From positions 1-64,000 of the forward strand of contig JACAET010000028.1 of assembly GCA_013388685.1 (NCBI GenBank): a stretch of 64,000 bases of DNA, read 5' to 3'. The stretch comes from Chloroflexota bacterium. Lineage in GTDB: Bacteria; Chloroflexota; Anaerolineae; Anaerolineales; Villigracilaceae. Below the pieces are notes generated by a model. The model worked only from the letters and a program-made list of their open reading frames with translations. It searched no databases and had not been told where the DNA came from. The translations under genes and the position numbers were made by a program. This document shows positions 16,862 to 25,149 of the stretch, one piece after another (within the stretch, counting starts at the first letter, position 1; each line of letters begins with the position of its first letter).

Positions 16862-17575
16862 ATGTCCTTCGACGAACATTATTTTTCCTCCCACACCTAC
16901 GCCAACATCACCTTTGCCAAATACAGCATGTATTGGTGGTCGAACCGATTCTATGCCATGCTGGCGCGCCGATACGGCACACGCGGCGCGCGCCTGCTGG
17001 AGGTGGGATCCGGCATGGGGCATCTCGTGGGGCAGCTCGAAGACACATTCGAAACCTACGGCATTGACATCAACCACTGGGCGGTGAAAAAATCCAAAGA
17101 GGTCGTGAACAAGTCTGTGCTGCAAACCGCCAGCGCGCAGGACTTGCCATTTACCAATCACTCATTTAACGTCGTTATCATCAAGCACATTGTGGAACAC
17201 CTCCCCGACCCCCGCAAAGCCATCCTTGAGATCGGGCGCGTCATCGAACCCGGCGGCACGCTCATCCTCGCCACCCCCAACCTCGATTCCCTGCTCAAAC
17301 CCTGGAAAGGCGAAAAGTGGATCGGCTACCAGGACCCGACTCACATCTCCCTCAAGCCTCCCGCCGAATGGATTTCCCACATTGAGAGCGCGGGCTTTAC
17401 CATTCAACGCATCTTTGCCGACGGGTTCTGGGATGTGCCATACATCCGTTTTGTCCCGCCCTTCTTGCAAAAACTCTTCTTCGGCTCGCTTGGAGGCTTC
17501 CAGGCAATGACAGGCTTGGTCTTCCTTCCCTATCGCTGGGGAGAAAGCATCATTGTGATTGCGAGAAAACAGTAA
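16862..17575 (+). CDS. SAM-dependent methyltransferase
   Basis: 237 residues. Motif I RLLEVGSGMGHLVGQLE, acidic loop YGIDINHWAV, motif VVIIKHIVEHLPDPRKAILE and EPGGTLILATPN are typical of Methyltransf_11/25. It differs from the neighbouring methyltransferase (not a recent duplicate). The start codon is preceded by a short dispersed repeat and not by a ribosome binding site. Likely cytosolic modification of a glycan precursor; substrate not inferable. Confidence 0.85.
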   Translation: MSFDEHYFSSHTYANITFAKYSMYWWSNRFYAMLARRYGTRGARLLEVGSGMGHLVGQLEDTFETYGIDINHWAVKKSKEVVNKSVLQTASAQDLPFTNHSFNVVIIKHIVEHLPDPRKAILEIGRVIEPGGTLILATPNLDSLLKPWKGEKWIGYQDPTHISLKPPAEWISHIESAGFTIQRIFADGFWDVPYIRFVPPFLQKLFFGSLGGFQAMTGLVFLPYRWGESIIVIARKQ

Positions 17576-17633
17576 TCACTAATCAGTGATCAGTGAGTGA
17601 GCAGTGATCAGTAATGAGAAATCGGCAGTCAGT
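17574..17633. repeat. ATCAGTGA-type tandem degenerate repeat
   Basis: Degenerate iterations of ATCACTAATCAGTGATCAGT fill most of the gap before the next gene. A shorter version precedes glyQ (260-277). An ATG inside it at 17614 opens the frame of the following gene but is unlikely to be its true start. Confidence 0.65.
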
Positions 17634-17646
17634 CATTGAAAAAAAA

Positions 17647-19812
17647 ATGAACCACGAGACACAGCAACCCCAACAACAAGAACCCAGCGTACTCGATTAT
17701 GTAAAGTCATTATTTCGATTCGGCGGCGAACGAATTCAATTGTCCAAAGCATCGGAGCATATTCTTCCCGCCGCGAGCGACGAACCATCAACGGTGAGCA
17801 GCCAATCGCAAGAACACCAATTACCAATTGCCAGTTACCAACCCTTTCCCTGGCGCGCTCTCCTCGCTCTCCTTCTTGCCTTGATTGGGCAAAATGCCTT
17901 CGAACCGCCCGCTACTGCATCTCCTCTGGGCGTTGCCTTCTACCTCGCGGCGTTTGCCATGCTCGGCTGGGCGATCTATCGCGGCGAATGGAACCTTCCA
18001 TCCCCCCTGCGACCCTCTCCCAGTGGGAAAAAGGATAGGGGTGAGGGAGAGGGGAATGACCCGCTCACCTACCGGCGGCTCCCTCTGCTCATCAGCATCC
18101 CATTGGCGTTTTGGGCGTTTACGCTCTTCCAGGACAACCTGTTCACAATCACCAACACCAGTATCTGGCTGCTTGCTGTCGTTTCTTTTGTATTCGCCTT
18201 TTGGATCAAAAAGCCAGACCAGAGCGCCGCATCCAGTTCCATCCGCTTCAATTTCTGGACTCTCCTCCTCATCGCCGCCACCGCGTTCGTGTTCTTCTTC
18301 CGCTTCTACCAGACTTCCACCGTGCCACCCGAACCGTTCAGCGACCACGCCGAAAAAATCCTCGACGTGTACGACGTCTCGCAGGGACAAACCCGCATTT
18401 TCTTTTCCCGCAACACCGGGCGCGAAGCCTTCCAGATGTACTGGACGCTCCTCGTCGCCAAACTTTTCGGCACCGGTCTCTCTTTTCTCAGCCTCAAACT
18501 CGGCACCGCCCTGCTCGGCTTTTTGACGCTGCCCTTCGTCTACCTGCTCGGCAAAGAAATTGGCGGACCGCGCGTGGGACTCTTTGCCTTCTTCCTGACG
18601 GGCATCGGCTACTGGCCCAACGTCATCAGCCGCGTGGGACTGCGCTTTCCGCTCTATCCCCTCTTCGCCGCGCCCACGCTCTTTTTCTTAATCCGCGGCT
18701 TGCGGACGCGGAACCGAAACGACTTCCTCCTCTCTGGCATTTTCCTCGGGCTGGGCTTGCACGGCTACAGCCCCATGCGGATCGTGCCCTTCGTCATCGT
18801 TGCGGCGTTCGTCATCTATTGGCTTCATGCTCAATCCAAAGGCGCCCGCAAAGACCTGCCCCTCTGGCTGACCATGCTTGCGCTCACCTCCCTGTTCGTC
18901 TTCCTGCCCCTCCTGCGCTATTGGGTTGACCACCCGGCGGAGTTCGGCTTTCGCGCCTTTTCGCGCTTGAGCGGAACCGAGCAGGCGCTGCCGGGTCCCG
19001 CGTATGAAATTTTCCTCTCGAACTTTTGGAACGCCCTGCGCATGTTCAACCTCGACGACGGCGAAATCTGGGTGCACTCCGTCACCCACCGCCCCGCCCT
19101 GGACGTGGTCTCTGCGGCGTTGTTCGCGGTAGGCGTTGTGCTGGTCCTCGTGCGCTACATTCGTAACCGTCACTGGCTGGATTTGTTCCTGCTGGTCTCC
19201 ATTCCGATGCTGCAACTGCCGTCGTCGCTTTCGCTGGCGTTTCCCGCCGAAAACCCGGCGCTCAACCGCGCCGGCGCAGCGTACATCCCGACGTTCATTG
19301 TCGGGGCGATGGCGCTCGATGGTCTGGTAACAGGTTTCGGGGCGGAAAAGAAGCGGGCAGTCTTCGCCTGGAGCGTGGCAGGACTCCTGCTGGCAGTCTC
19401 CGTCTATCAAAACTACGATCTGGTCTTCCATCAATATTACAGCGCCTTTCGTCAGGGTTCATGGAATACCTCCGACATGGGACAGGTCATCAAAGAGTTC
19501 GAAAAAAACTACGGGCGCACCGATACAATCTGGATCGTGCCATACCCGCACTGGGTGGACACGCGCCTGCCGGCCGTCTGGGCGGGCATTCCCAACCGCG
19601 ACATGGCGATGTGGCGGGAAAACCTGCCCTCCACGCTCGAAGTGAGCGGACCCAAACTTTTCATGGTGCGGGCAAACGTGGAAGCGCCGGAGTTCAACGA
19701 CACGGACACTTTGAACCTGTTGAAAACGCTCTACCCTGCCGGGCAATTGCGCCTGTTCGACTCGGACGTGCCCGGTCACGACTTTTGGATTTATTTGGTG
19801 CTGCAACAATGA
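17647..19812 (+). CDS. PMT/ArnT-like membrane glycosyltransferase
   Basis: About 721 residues from ATG 17647 (MNHETQQPQQ). A cytosolic N-terminal ~75 residues is low in complexity and partly made of a repeat (LPIASYQ). About 12 membrane helices follow. The first large loop contains PPEPFSDHAEKILDVYD with the acidic residues expected of GT39/GT83-type enzymes that use polyprenyl-phosphate sugars on the outer membrane face; the C-terminal ~160 residues are an extracytoplasmic domain. A 50-base palindromic repeat lies inside the reading frame at 18006-18054, encoding SPLRPSPSGKKDRGEGEG between two helices. Acceptor unknown. Confidence 0.78.
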   Translation: MNHETQQPQQQEPSVLDYVKSLFRFGGERIQLSKASEHILPAASDEPSTVSSQSQEHQLPIASYQPFPWRALLALLLALIGQNAFEPPATASPLGVAFYLAAFAMLGWAIYRGEWNLPSPLRPSPSGKKDRGEGEGNDPLTYRRLPLLISIPLAFWAFTLFQDNLFTITNTSIWLLAVVSFVFAFWIKKPDQSAASSSIRFNFWTLLLIAATAFVFFFRFYQTSTVPPEPFSDHAEKILDVYDVSQGQTRIFFSRNTGREAFQMYWTLLVAKLFGTGLSFLSLKLGTALLGFLTLPFVYLLGKEIGGPRVGLFAFFLTGIGYWPNVISRVGLRFPLYPLFAAPTLFFLIRGLRTRNRNDFLLSGIFLGLGLHGYSPMRIVPFVIVAAFVIYWLHAQSKGARKDLPLWLTMLALTSLFVFLPLLRYWVDHPAEFGFRAFSRLSGTEQALPGPAYEIFLSNFWNALRMFNLDDGEIWVHSVTHRPALDVVSAALFAVGVVLVLVRYIRNRHWLDLFLLVSIPMLQLPSSLSLAFPAENPALNRAGAAYIPTFIVGAMALDGLVTGFGAEKKRAVFAWSVAGLLLAVSVYQNYDLVFHQYYSAFRQGSWNTSDMGQVIKEFEKNYGRTDTIWIVPYPHWVDTRLPAVWAGIPNRDMAMWRENLPSTLEVSGPKLFMVRANVEAPEFNDTDTLNLLKTLYPAGQLRLFDSDVPGHDFWIYLVLQQ
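18006..18054. repeat. GC-rich palindromic repeat inside a coding sequence (copy 2)
   Basis: CCCTCTCCC-AGT-GGGA core (18013-18028) with the same G-rich, GTGAGGG-containing right flank as the other copies. It stays in frame with the glycosyltransferase gene and encodes a Pro/Ser/Gly/Arg/Glu-rich loop between membrane helices. Confidence 0.75.
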
Positions 19813-19891
19813 TGCCGTTGCGATCTGCAGGAAGCATCCCCCTGCCGTAGTTGGAGATTGCTTCCCGCCGCTCGCAATGACAGGAAACCTT

Positions 19892-22800
19892 ATGACTCGC
19901 GAAAAACATTCCTGGCTTTACGACCTTCTCTTCCTGCTGGTTTTTCTGCTGGCGGGGTATTTACGCCTGACCGGCGTCAACTGGGGCGAGGGACAGCATC
20001 AGCACCCGGACGAGAACTTCCTGACCGGCGTGCTGGGCAGTCTGCGCGCGCAAGTCTGCGCCGACGCATCCACCCCCGCCGACGCCTGCCCCCCCGACCA
20101 GAAACGCTGGCTTACCCTCGGCGAATACTTCGACAGCCGCACCTCTCCCCTCAACCCTTACAACCGCGGCTACAACTTCTTCGTCTACGGCAACCTGCCA
20201 ATGACCATCGTCCGCCTCGCGGTAGACGCCACCGGGCAGCTCGATGTCAAAACGCTGGGGCGTCAATTCTCCGCGCTGGCAGACCTGTTCACCCTCTTCT
20301 TCCTCTACCTGCTCGTCTCGCGCATGTACGGACGGCGGGTGGCGCTTCTCGCCTCGCTCTTCTCGGCGCTGACCGTGATGCAGATTCAACAATCTCACTT
20401 CTTCACCACCGACCTGTTCGTCAACGCCTTTGCCTTCCTCGCCATCTACTTTGTGGTGCAGATTCTGGATGCCCCTGCTTTCAATGACCCATCACCACTT
20501 ACCCATCATTTCACCCACCCCCTTTTCCTCCACAGTCTCGGCTTTGGCTTCGCCTTCGGCATGGCAATGGCGTCTAAGGTCAACATTTATCCGCTGGCGT
20601 TTCTGCTCCCCGGCGCATTTGCAATCCGCTATCTGACTGTGGACCGCGGACGGTTGACCGGAAGTCCGCCACTTACCAATTACTACTTCCTGATTACCGC
20701 CTGCCTCCTCGCCGGCGGACTTGCCGCCCTCCTCTCCTTCCGCATCTTCCAACCCTATGCCTTCGACGGCATCCTCCCCAACGAACAGTGGATCGCCAAC
20801 ATCCAGGAACAGCGCATCCAGGCAAAAGGCGACGCCGACCTGCCCTGGAACCTGCAATGGGCGCGGCGTTCTCACTTATATTCCTTTGAAAATTTGACCA
20901 TTTGGGGGTTGGGTCTTCCCCTTGGCATCCTTGCCTGGAGCGGATTTCTCTACATGGGCTGGCGCATCCTCAAAGGCGAATGGCGGCACGCTCTGCTCTG
21001 GGGCTGGACCGCCGCCTACTTCCTCTGGCAGTCCCTCCAATTCAACCCCACCATGCGCTATCAGCTGCCCATCTACCCGCTCCTCGCCATGATGGCAGCA
21101 TGGTTCGTCTTCGAACAATTACCACTTACCAATTACAGGCTCCTCAAGCCTGCCAACATCCTTCGCGGCATCCTCGCTGTTCTCGTCGTTGTCCTCACCG
21201 CCGCCTGGGCGTTCGCCTTCCACAACATCTACCTGCGCGACGAACCGCGCATCGCCGCCTCGCGCTGGATCTTCCAAAACGTCCCCGGTCCCATCAACAT
21301 TGGCTATCAAACGGCAAACGGAAACTACAACCAGCCCCTGCCCTTCCCCAGTGGCGGATTCATTCAAGCCGGCGCACCCTACGAAACGACCTTCATCGCC
21401 AACACCGACGGACTGATTCAATCCATCACACTCGGATACGCCGCGAACACCTCCGCCTCCCTCTCCACCCTCAGCCTGCTCCTGTCCGAACAGCCGAATC
21501 CCACCCCCGAACAGACTCTCGCCACCGCCGCCACCCTCACAGCCGACCTCTCCCCCCGCACAGACCCGCGCGGACAACCGCTCACCCTCACCTTTGACAA
21601 ACCCATCCCCGCCTCCCGAGGGCAGCAATACTTCCTGCGCTTCGAACTCGACGCCGGCAGACTGCTCATCAACGGCTCCGCCATCGCCAACGAAACCGAC
21701 TACGACTACGGGCTCCCCTTCCGCATAGACGGCTACGACGCCTTCGGCGGCATCTACCGCGGCGACCTCAACCTGCAAGTCTACTGGGACGACAACGAAG
21801 ACAAACTCAACCGCTTCGTGAACACCCTCGCCGAAGCCGATTACCTCTTCATCCCCACCAACCATCAATACGCTCAAATCACCCGCCTGCCTGAACGCTA
21901 CCCTCTCACCACCCTCTACTACCGCGAACTGATGGGCTGCCCCATCAACGCCGACATCATCAAATGCTATTACGAGGCACAACCGGGAGATTACCAGGGC
22001 AGGCTCGGCTTCGATCTTGTCGCCGTCTTCGAGACCTTCCCCAAACTCGACCTCCCCCTCCTTGGCGAAATCCAAATCAACGACCAGTATGCCGAAGAAG
22101 CCTTCACCTTCTACGACCACCCCAAAGTCTTCATCTTCAAAAAGAACGCAGACTTCGACCCCGAACAGGTGCGCGCCGCGCTCAACACCGTTGACCTGAG
22201 CAAAGTCGTCCGCCTCACGCCGCGCCAGTTCGACGACTTCTCCACCCTGCTTCTCCCGGCGGAGCGGCTCGCCACCCAACGCGCCGGCGGAACATGGTCA
22301 CAACTGTTCGACTACGACTGGCTCCAGAACAAATATCCCGTCATTGGCTTGCTCATCTGGTATCTCTTCATCCTCGTTCTGGGGCTGGCGGCATACCCGA
22401 TCATCCGCATCGCCATGCCCGGCCTTGCAGACAAAGGCTACCCCCTCAGCCGTGCGCTGGGATTACTCCTCCTCGCCTACCTCTCCTGGCTGGCTGGCTC
22501 GCTCGGCATCCCCTACACCCGCACGACCATCGCCGTTGCCTTCGGAGCGCTCCTCCTCACAGGCGCAGCGCTCGGCTGGCATCAACGCGCCGAACTGCGC
22601 GAAGAATGGCAGACCAAACGAAAATACTTCCTGACAATCGAAAGCCTCTTCCTCGCCTTCTTCCTCATTGACCTGCTCATCCGCCTCGGCAACCCCGACA
22701 TGTGGCATCCCTTCAAAGGCGGCGAGCGCCCCATGGACTTTTCCTACTTCAACGCCGTCATCAAAAGCGCCTCCTTCCCGCCCTACGACCCGTGGTTTGC

Positions 22801-24775
22801 CGGCGGCTACATCAACTACTACTACTACGGCTTCGTCATCGCCGGCACGCCCGTCAAACTGCTAGGCATTGTTCCCTCCATCGCCTACAACTTCATCCTG
22901 CCCACACTCTTCGCCATCGTCGGCATCTCTGCATTTTCCATCGGCTGGAATCTCCTCTCGAGTCCCCTCTCCCGCTGGGAGAGGGCGGAGGGAGAGGGCG
23001 AATCTTCATCTTTCATCCTTCATCCTTCATCCTTGATAAGCGGTCTTTCCGCCTCCGCCCTCGCCATCCTGCTTGGCAACCTCGGCACACTTCAACTCCT
23101 CTACCAGAAGATGCAGCAACTCGGCGCGGCGGGCATGTTCGACTGGAACGCACCCTTCTTCCAGCGCCTGACGTGGGCAATTCAGGGATTCCTCATGACC
23201 CTCAAAGGCATCCCGCTTCCCATCGGACCCGGAGACTGGTACTGGAACCCGAGCCGAGTCGTCCCCCCCGGCCCGGACAACTCCATCACCGAGTTCCCAC
23301 TCTTCACCTTCCTCTACAGCGACCTGCACGCGCACATGCTCGTCATGCCCATCGCCTTGCTGGCGCTCAGTTGGGCGCTGTCGGTGGTGGCGGCACGCGC
23401 GAGGTGGAAGAATCAGGCTTCCCCTGAGTTCGATCGAAGGGCGTCGGCGGGGCTGGGAATCGTCATCGGTGCGCTGATTGCCGGCGCGGCGTATCCCACC
23501 AATCTATCCGACTCATACACCTATCTGCTCATCTGCATCATCGCCCTGGGCTACTCCATCCTGCGCTATTCCGAAACGGCGAACCTCTACAAGCGCATCG
23601 GGCTGGCAGCGGGAGCGGCGGCGGCGTTCTACCTGCTCGCGCGCCTCCTCTACGAACCGTACCGCATCTGGTACAGCCAGGCATACAGCGCCCTCGAACC
23701 CTGGCGCGGACCTTTCACGCCGTTCGCCTCCTACCTGACGATGTGGGGCGTGTTCCTGTTCATTGCCGCGGTATGGATGGCGTGGGAAACCCGCGAGTGG
23801 ATGCGCCTGACGCCGCTCTCTGCTCTGCAAAAACTCAAACCCTATCAACTGCTCATCGAAGGCGCGCTGGTGACGCTGGTTATCCTCATGCTTGCGCTTC
23901 AATTTCACGGCACCAGCGTCGGCTGGATCGCCGTGCCGCTGGCGGCATGGGCAGGCGTGTTATTGCTGAACCCGCACCTGAGCGACGAGAAGCGCTTCGT
24001 CCTGTTCCTGATCGGAACGGCGTTGTTCATCACGATCCTTGTCGAAGTGGTGGTGGTGCGCGGCGACATCGGGCGGCAGAACACCATCTTCAAGTTCTAC
24101 CTGCAAGCCTGGTTCATGCTTGCCGCCGCCTGCGGCGCCGCCCTGGCATGGACTTTGCCGGCTGTCGTTCAATGGCTGCCCGGCTGGCGCGCCTTTTGGC
24201 AGGGCATGATGATTTTCCTCGTCTCCGGGGCGCTGCTGTTCACCATTACCGGCACCTCTGGCAAAATCCGCGACCGCTGGATTCGCGAAGCCCCGCACAC
24301 GCTCGACGCCATGATCTTCATGGAATATGCACAATATGATACTTACGGTCAACGCCTGAATTTAAGCGAAGATTACCGCGCCATCCGCTGGATGCAGGAT
24401 AATGTTCAAGGGAGTCCTGTCATCGTGGAAACTGCTCCCGCAGGCAGGCAATACGAATGGCATTCCCGCTTCACGATTTATACCGGCCTGCCCGGTGTGA
24501 TCGGTTGGCAATGGCATCAACAGCAACAACGAGTCCTGCTCTCACAACAAGTCATTGACCGAGGCGTGGAAGTGAATGATTTCTACAACAGCCTGACCGC
24601 CGAATCCGCGCGCAATTTCCTCAAAAATTACGGCGTGAGGTATATCATCGTCGGGCAACTCGAGCGCGCCGCCTACACCCCCGAAGGCATCGCCAAGTTC
24701 GAGCAATTCGAAGGCACGCTCTGGCGCGCCGTATACCGCGACAGGCAGACGGTCATCTACGAGGTACTGCCATGA
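19892..24775 (+). CDS. Giant fusion: PMT-like glycosyltransferase plus Chlor_Arch_YYY (DUF2298) domain
   Basis: About 1627 residues from ATG 19892 (MTREKHSW); an ATG at 19877 is also possible. N-terminal ~800 residues: GT39-like, with GEGQHQHPDENFL in the first outer loop (acidic pair next to His/Pro), then ~10 helices and a large extracytoplasmic region. From about residue 815: a second multi-helix block with ERPMDFSYFNAVIKSASFPP, DPWFAGGYINYYYYGFVIAG (the YYYxG motif near residue 975) and GRQNTIFKFYLQAWFM, diagnostic of Chlor_Arch_YYY proteins. The C-terminus is an outer domain. Single-copy YYY proteins are usually 700-900 residues, so this is a fusion. Several short repeats are embedded in frame (20670, 21117, 22964-23035). 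Function of YYY proteins is unknown; glycan assembly is inferred from partner. Confidence 0.85.
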   Translation: MTREKHSWLYDLLFLLVFLLAGYLRLTGVNWGEGQHQHPDENFLTGVLGSLRAQVCADASTPADACPPDQKRWLTLGEYFDSRTSPLNPYNRGYNFFVYGNLPMTIVRLAVDATGQLDVKTLGRQFSALADLFTLFFLYLLVSRMYGRRVALLASLFSALTVMQIQQSHFFTTDLFVNAFAFLAIYFVVQILDAPAFNDPSPLTHHFTHPLFLHSLGFGFAFGMAMASKVNIYPLAFLLPGAFAIRYLTVDRGRLTGSPPLTNYYFLITACLLAGGLAALLSFRIFQPYAFDGILPNEQWIANIQEQRIQAKGDADLPWNLQWARRSHLYSFENLTIWGLGLPLGILAWSGFLYMGWRILKGEWRHALLWGWTAAYFLWQSLQFNPTMRYQLPIYPLLAMMAAWFVFEQLPLTNYRLLKPANILRGILAVLVVVLTAAWAFAFHNIYLRDEPRIAASRWIFQNVPGPINIGYQTANGNYNQPLPFPSGGFIQAGAPYETTFIANTDGLIQSITLGYAANTSASLSTLSLLLSEQPNPTPEQTLATAATLTADLSPRTDPRGQPLTLTFDKPIPASRGQQYFLRFELDAGRLLINGSAIANETDYDYGLPFRIDGYDAFGGIYRGDLNLQVYWDDNEDKLNRFVNTLAEADYLFIPTNHQYAQITRLPERYPLTTLYYRELMGCPINADIIKCYYEAQPGDYQGRLGFDLVAVFETFPKLDLPLLGEIQINDQYAEEAFTFYDHPKVFIFKKNADFDPEQVRAALNTVDLSKVVRLTPRQFDDFSTLLLPAERLATQRAGGTWSQLFDYDWLQNKYPVIGLLIWYLFILVLGLAAYPIIRIAMPGLADKGYPLSRALGLLLLAYLSWLAGSLGIPYTRTTIAVAFGALLLTGAALGWHQRAELREEWQTKRKYFLTIESLFLAFFLIDLLIRLGNPDMWHPFKGGERPMDFSYFNAVIKSASFPPYDPWFAGGYINYYYYGFVIAGTPVKLLGIVPSIAYNFILPTLFAIVGISAFSIGWNLLSSPLSRWERAEGEGESSSFILHPSSLISGLSASALAILLGNLGTLQLLYQKMQQLGAAGMFDWNAPFFQRLTWAIQGFLMTLKGIPLPIGPGDWYWNPSRVVPPGPDNSITEFPLFTFLYSDLHAHMLVMPIALLALSWALSVVAARARWKNQASPEFDRRASAGLGIVIGALIAGAAYPTNLSDSYTYLLICIIALGYSILRYSETANLYKRIGLAAGAAAAFYLLARLLYEPYRIWYSQAYSALEPWRGPFTPFASYLTMWGVFLFIAAVWMAWETREWMRLTPLSALQKLKPYQLLIEGALVTLVILMLALQFHGTSVGWIAVPLAAWAGVLLLNPHLSDEKRFVLFLIGTALFITILVEVVVVRGDIGRQNTIFKFYLQAWFMLAAACGAALAWTLPAVVQWLPGWRAFWQGMMIFLVSGALLFTITGTSGKIRDRWIREAPHTLDAMIFMEYAQYDTYGQRLNLSEDYRAIRWMQDNVQGSPVIVETAPAGRQYEWHSRFTIYTGLPGVIGWQWHQQQQRVLLSQQVIDRGVEVNDFYNSLTAESARNFLKNYGVRYIIVGQLERAAYTPEGIAKFEQFEGTLWRAVYRDRQTVIYEVLP
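20670..20697. repeat. ACCAATTACC-type repeat inside coding sequence
   Basis: CCACTTACCAATTACT-type stretch within the YYY fusion gene, in frame (encodes PPLTNYYFLIT). A second one at 21117-21140 encodes QLPLTNYRLL. Both are at ends of membrane helices or loops. Confidence 0.55.
22964..23035. repeat. Composite repeat inside coding sequence: palindrome plus TTCATCC units
   Basis: CCCCTCTCCC-GCT-GGGAGAGGG (22964-22985) with its G-rich flank, immediately followed by TTCATCC iterations (about 23003-23035). The composite is in frame with the YYY fusion and encodes SPLSRWERAEGEGESS then FILHPSSL, between two membrane helices. Confidence 0.75.
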
Positions 24776-25128
24776 TCTTCCACATCACCTCCCGCAAAGA
24801 TTGGGAAGCCGCGCAGGCAAAAGGCGCATACACCGCCGAAAGCCTGCAAACCGAAGGCTTCATCCACTGCTCCAATCTGCCTCAAGTGTTGCCGGTTGCC
24901 GAAAAATTCTACAAGGGACAGTCTGACCTCGTCCTGCTCATGATCGAACCCTCGCTTCTCACCTCGACTGTGAAATGGGAGCCGCCCTCTGGCGGGACTC
25001 CACCCCCCGGCGTCCCCGCTCACGACCTCTTCCCGCACATCTACGGTCCCATCAACCTGGCAGCAGTCGTGAACGTCTTCGATTTTGTCTTCGACTCCAC
25101 AGGCTCCTTCACCCTCCCCAACATCTAA
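24772..25128 (+). CDS. DUF952 family protein
   Basis: 118 residues. Motifs EGFIHCS (about residue 31) and FPHIYGPI near the C-terminal third are the DUF952 signatures; the His/Ser-containing pocket resembles a small ADP-ribosyltransferase-like fold, but no activity is established for the family. It overlaps the stop of the giant YYY fusion by ATGA, so the pair is translationally coupled; no reason for this small cytosolic protein to sit between two giant membrane proteins is apparent. Confidence 0.88.
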   Translation: MIFHITSRKDWEAAQAKGAYTAESLQTEGFIHCSNLPQVLPVAEKFYKGQSDLVLLMIEPSLLTSTVKWEPPSGGTPPPGVPAHDLFPHIYGPINLAAVVNVFDFVFDSTGSFTLPNI

Positions 25129-25149
25129 TCACCAATTACCAATCTCCCA
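25127..25149. repeat. ACCAATTACC-type repeat abutting a start codon
   Basis: AATCACCAATTACCAATCTCCC runs from the DUF952 stop to the ATG at 25150; no ribosome binding site fits in the gap. Confidence 0.6.

Noticed and set aside
21119..22279. 386-codon minus-strand frame in the YYY fusion gene
   Set aside because: Gly/Val/Glu-rich antisense shadow.
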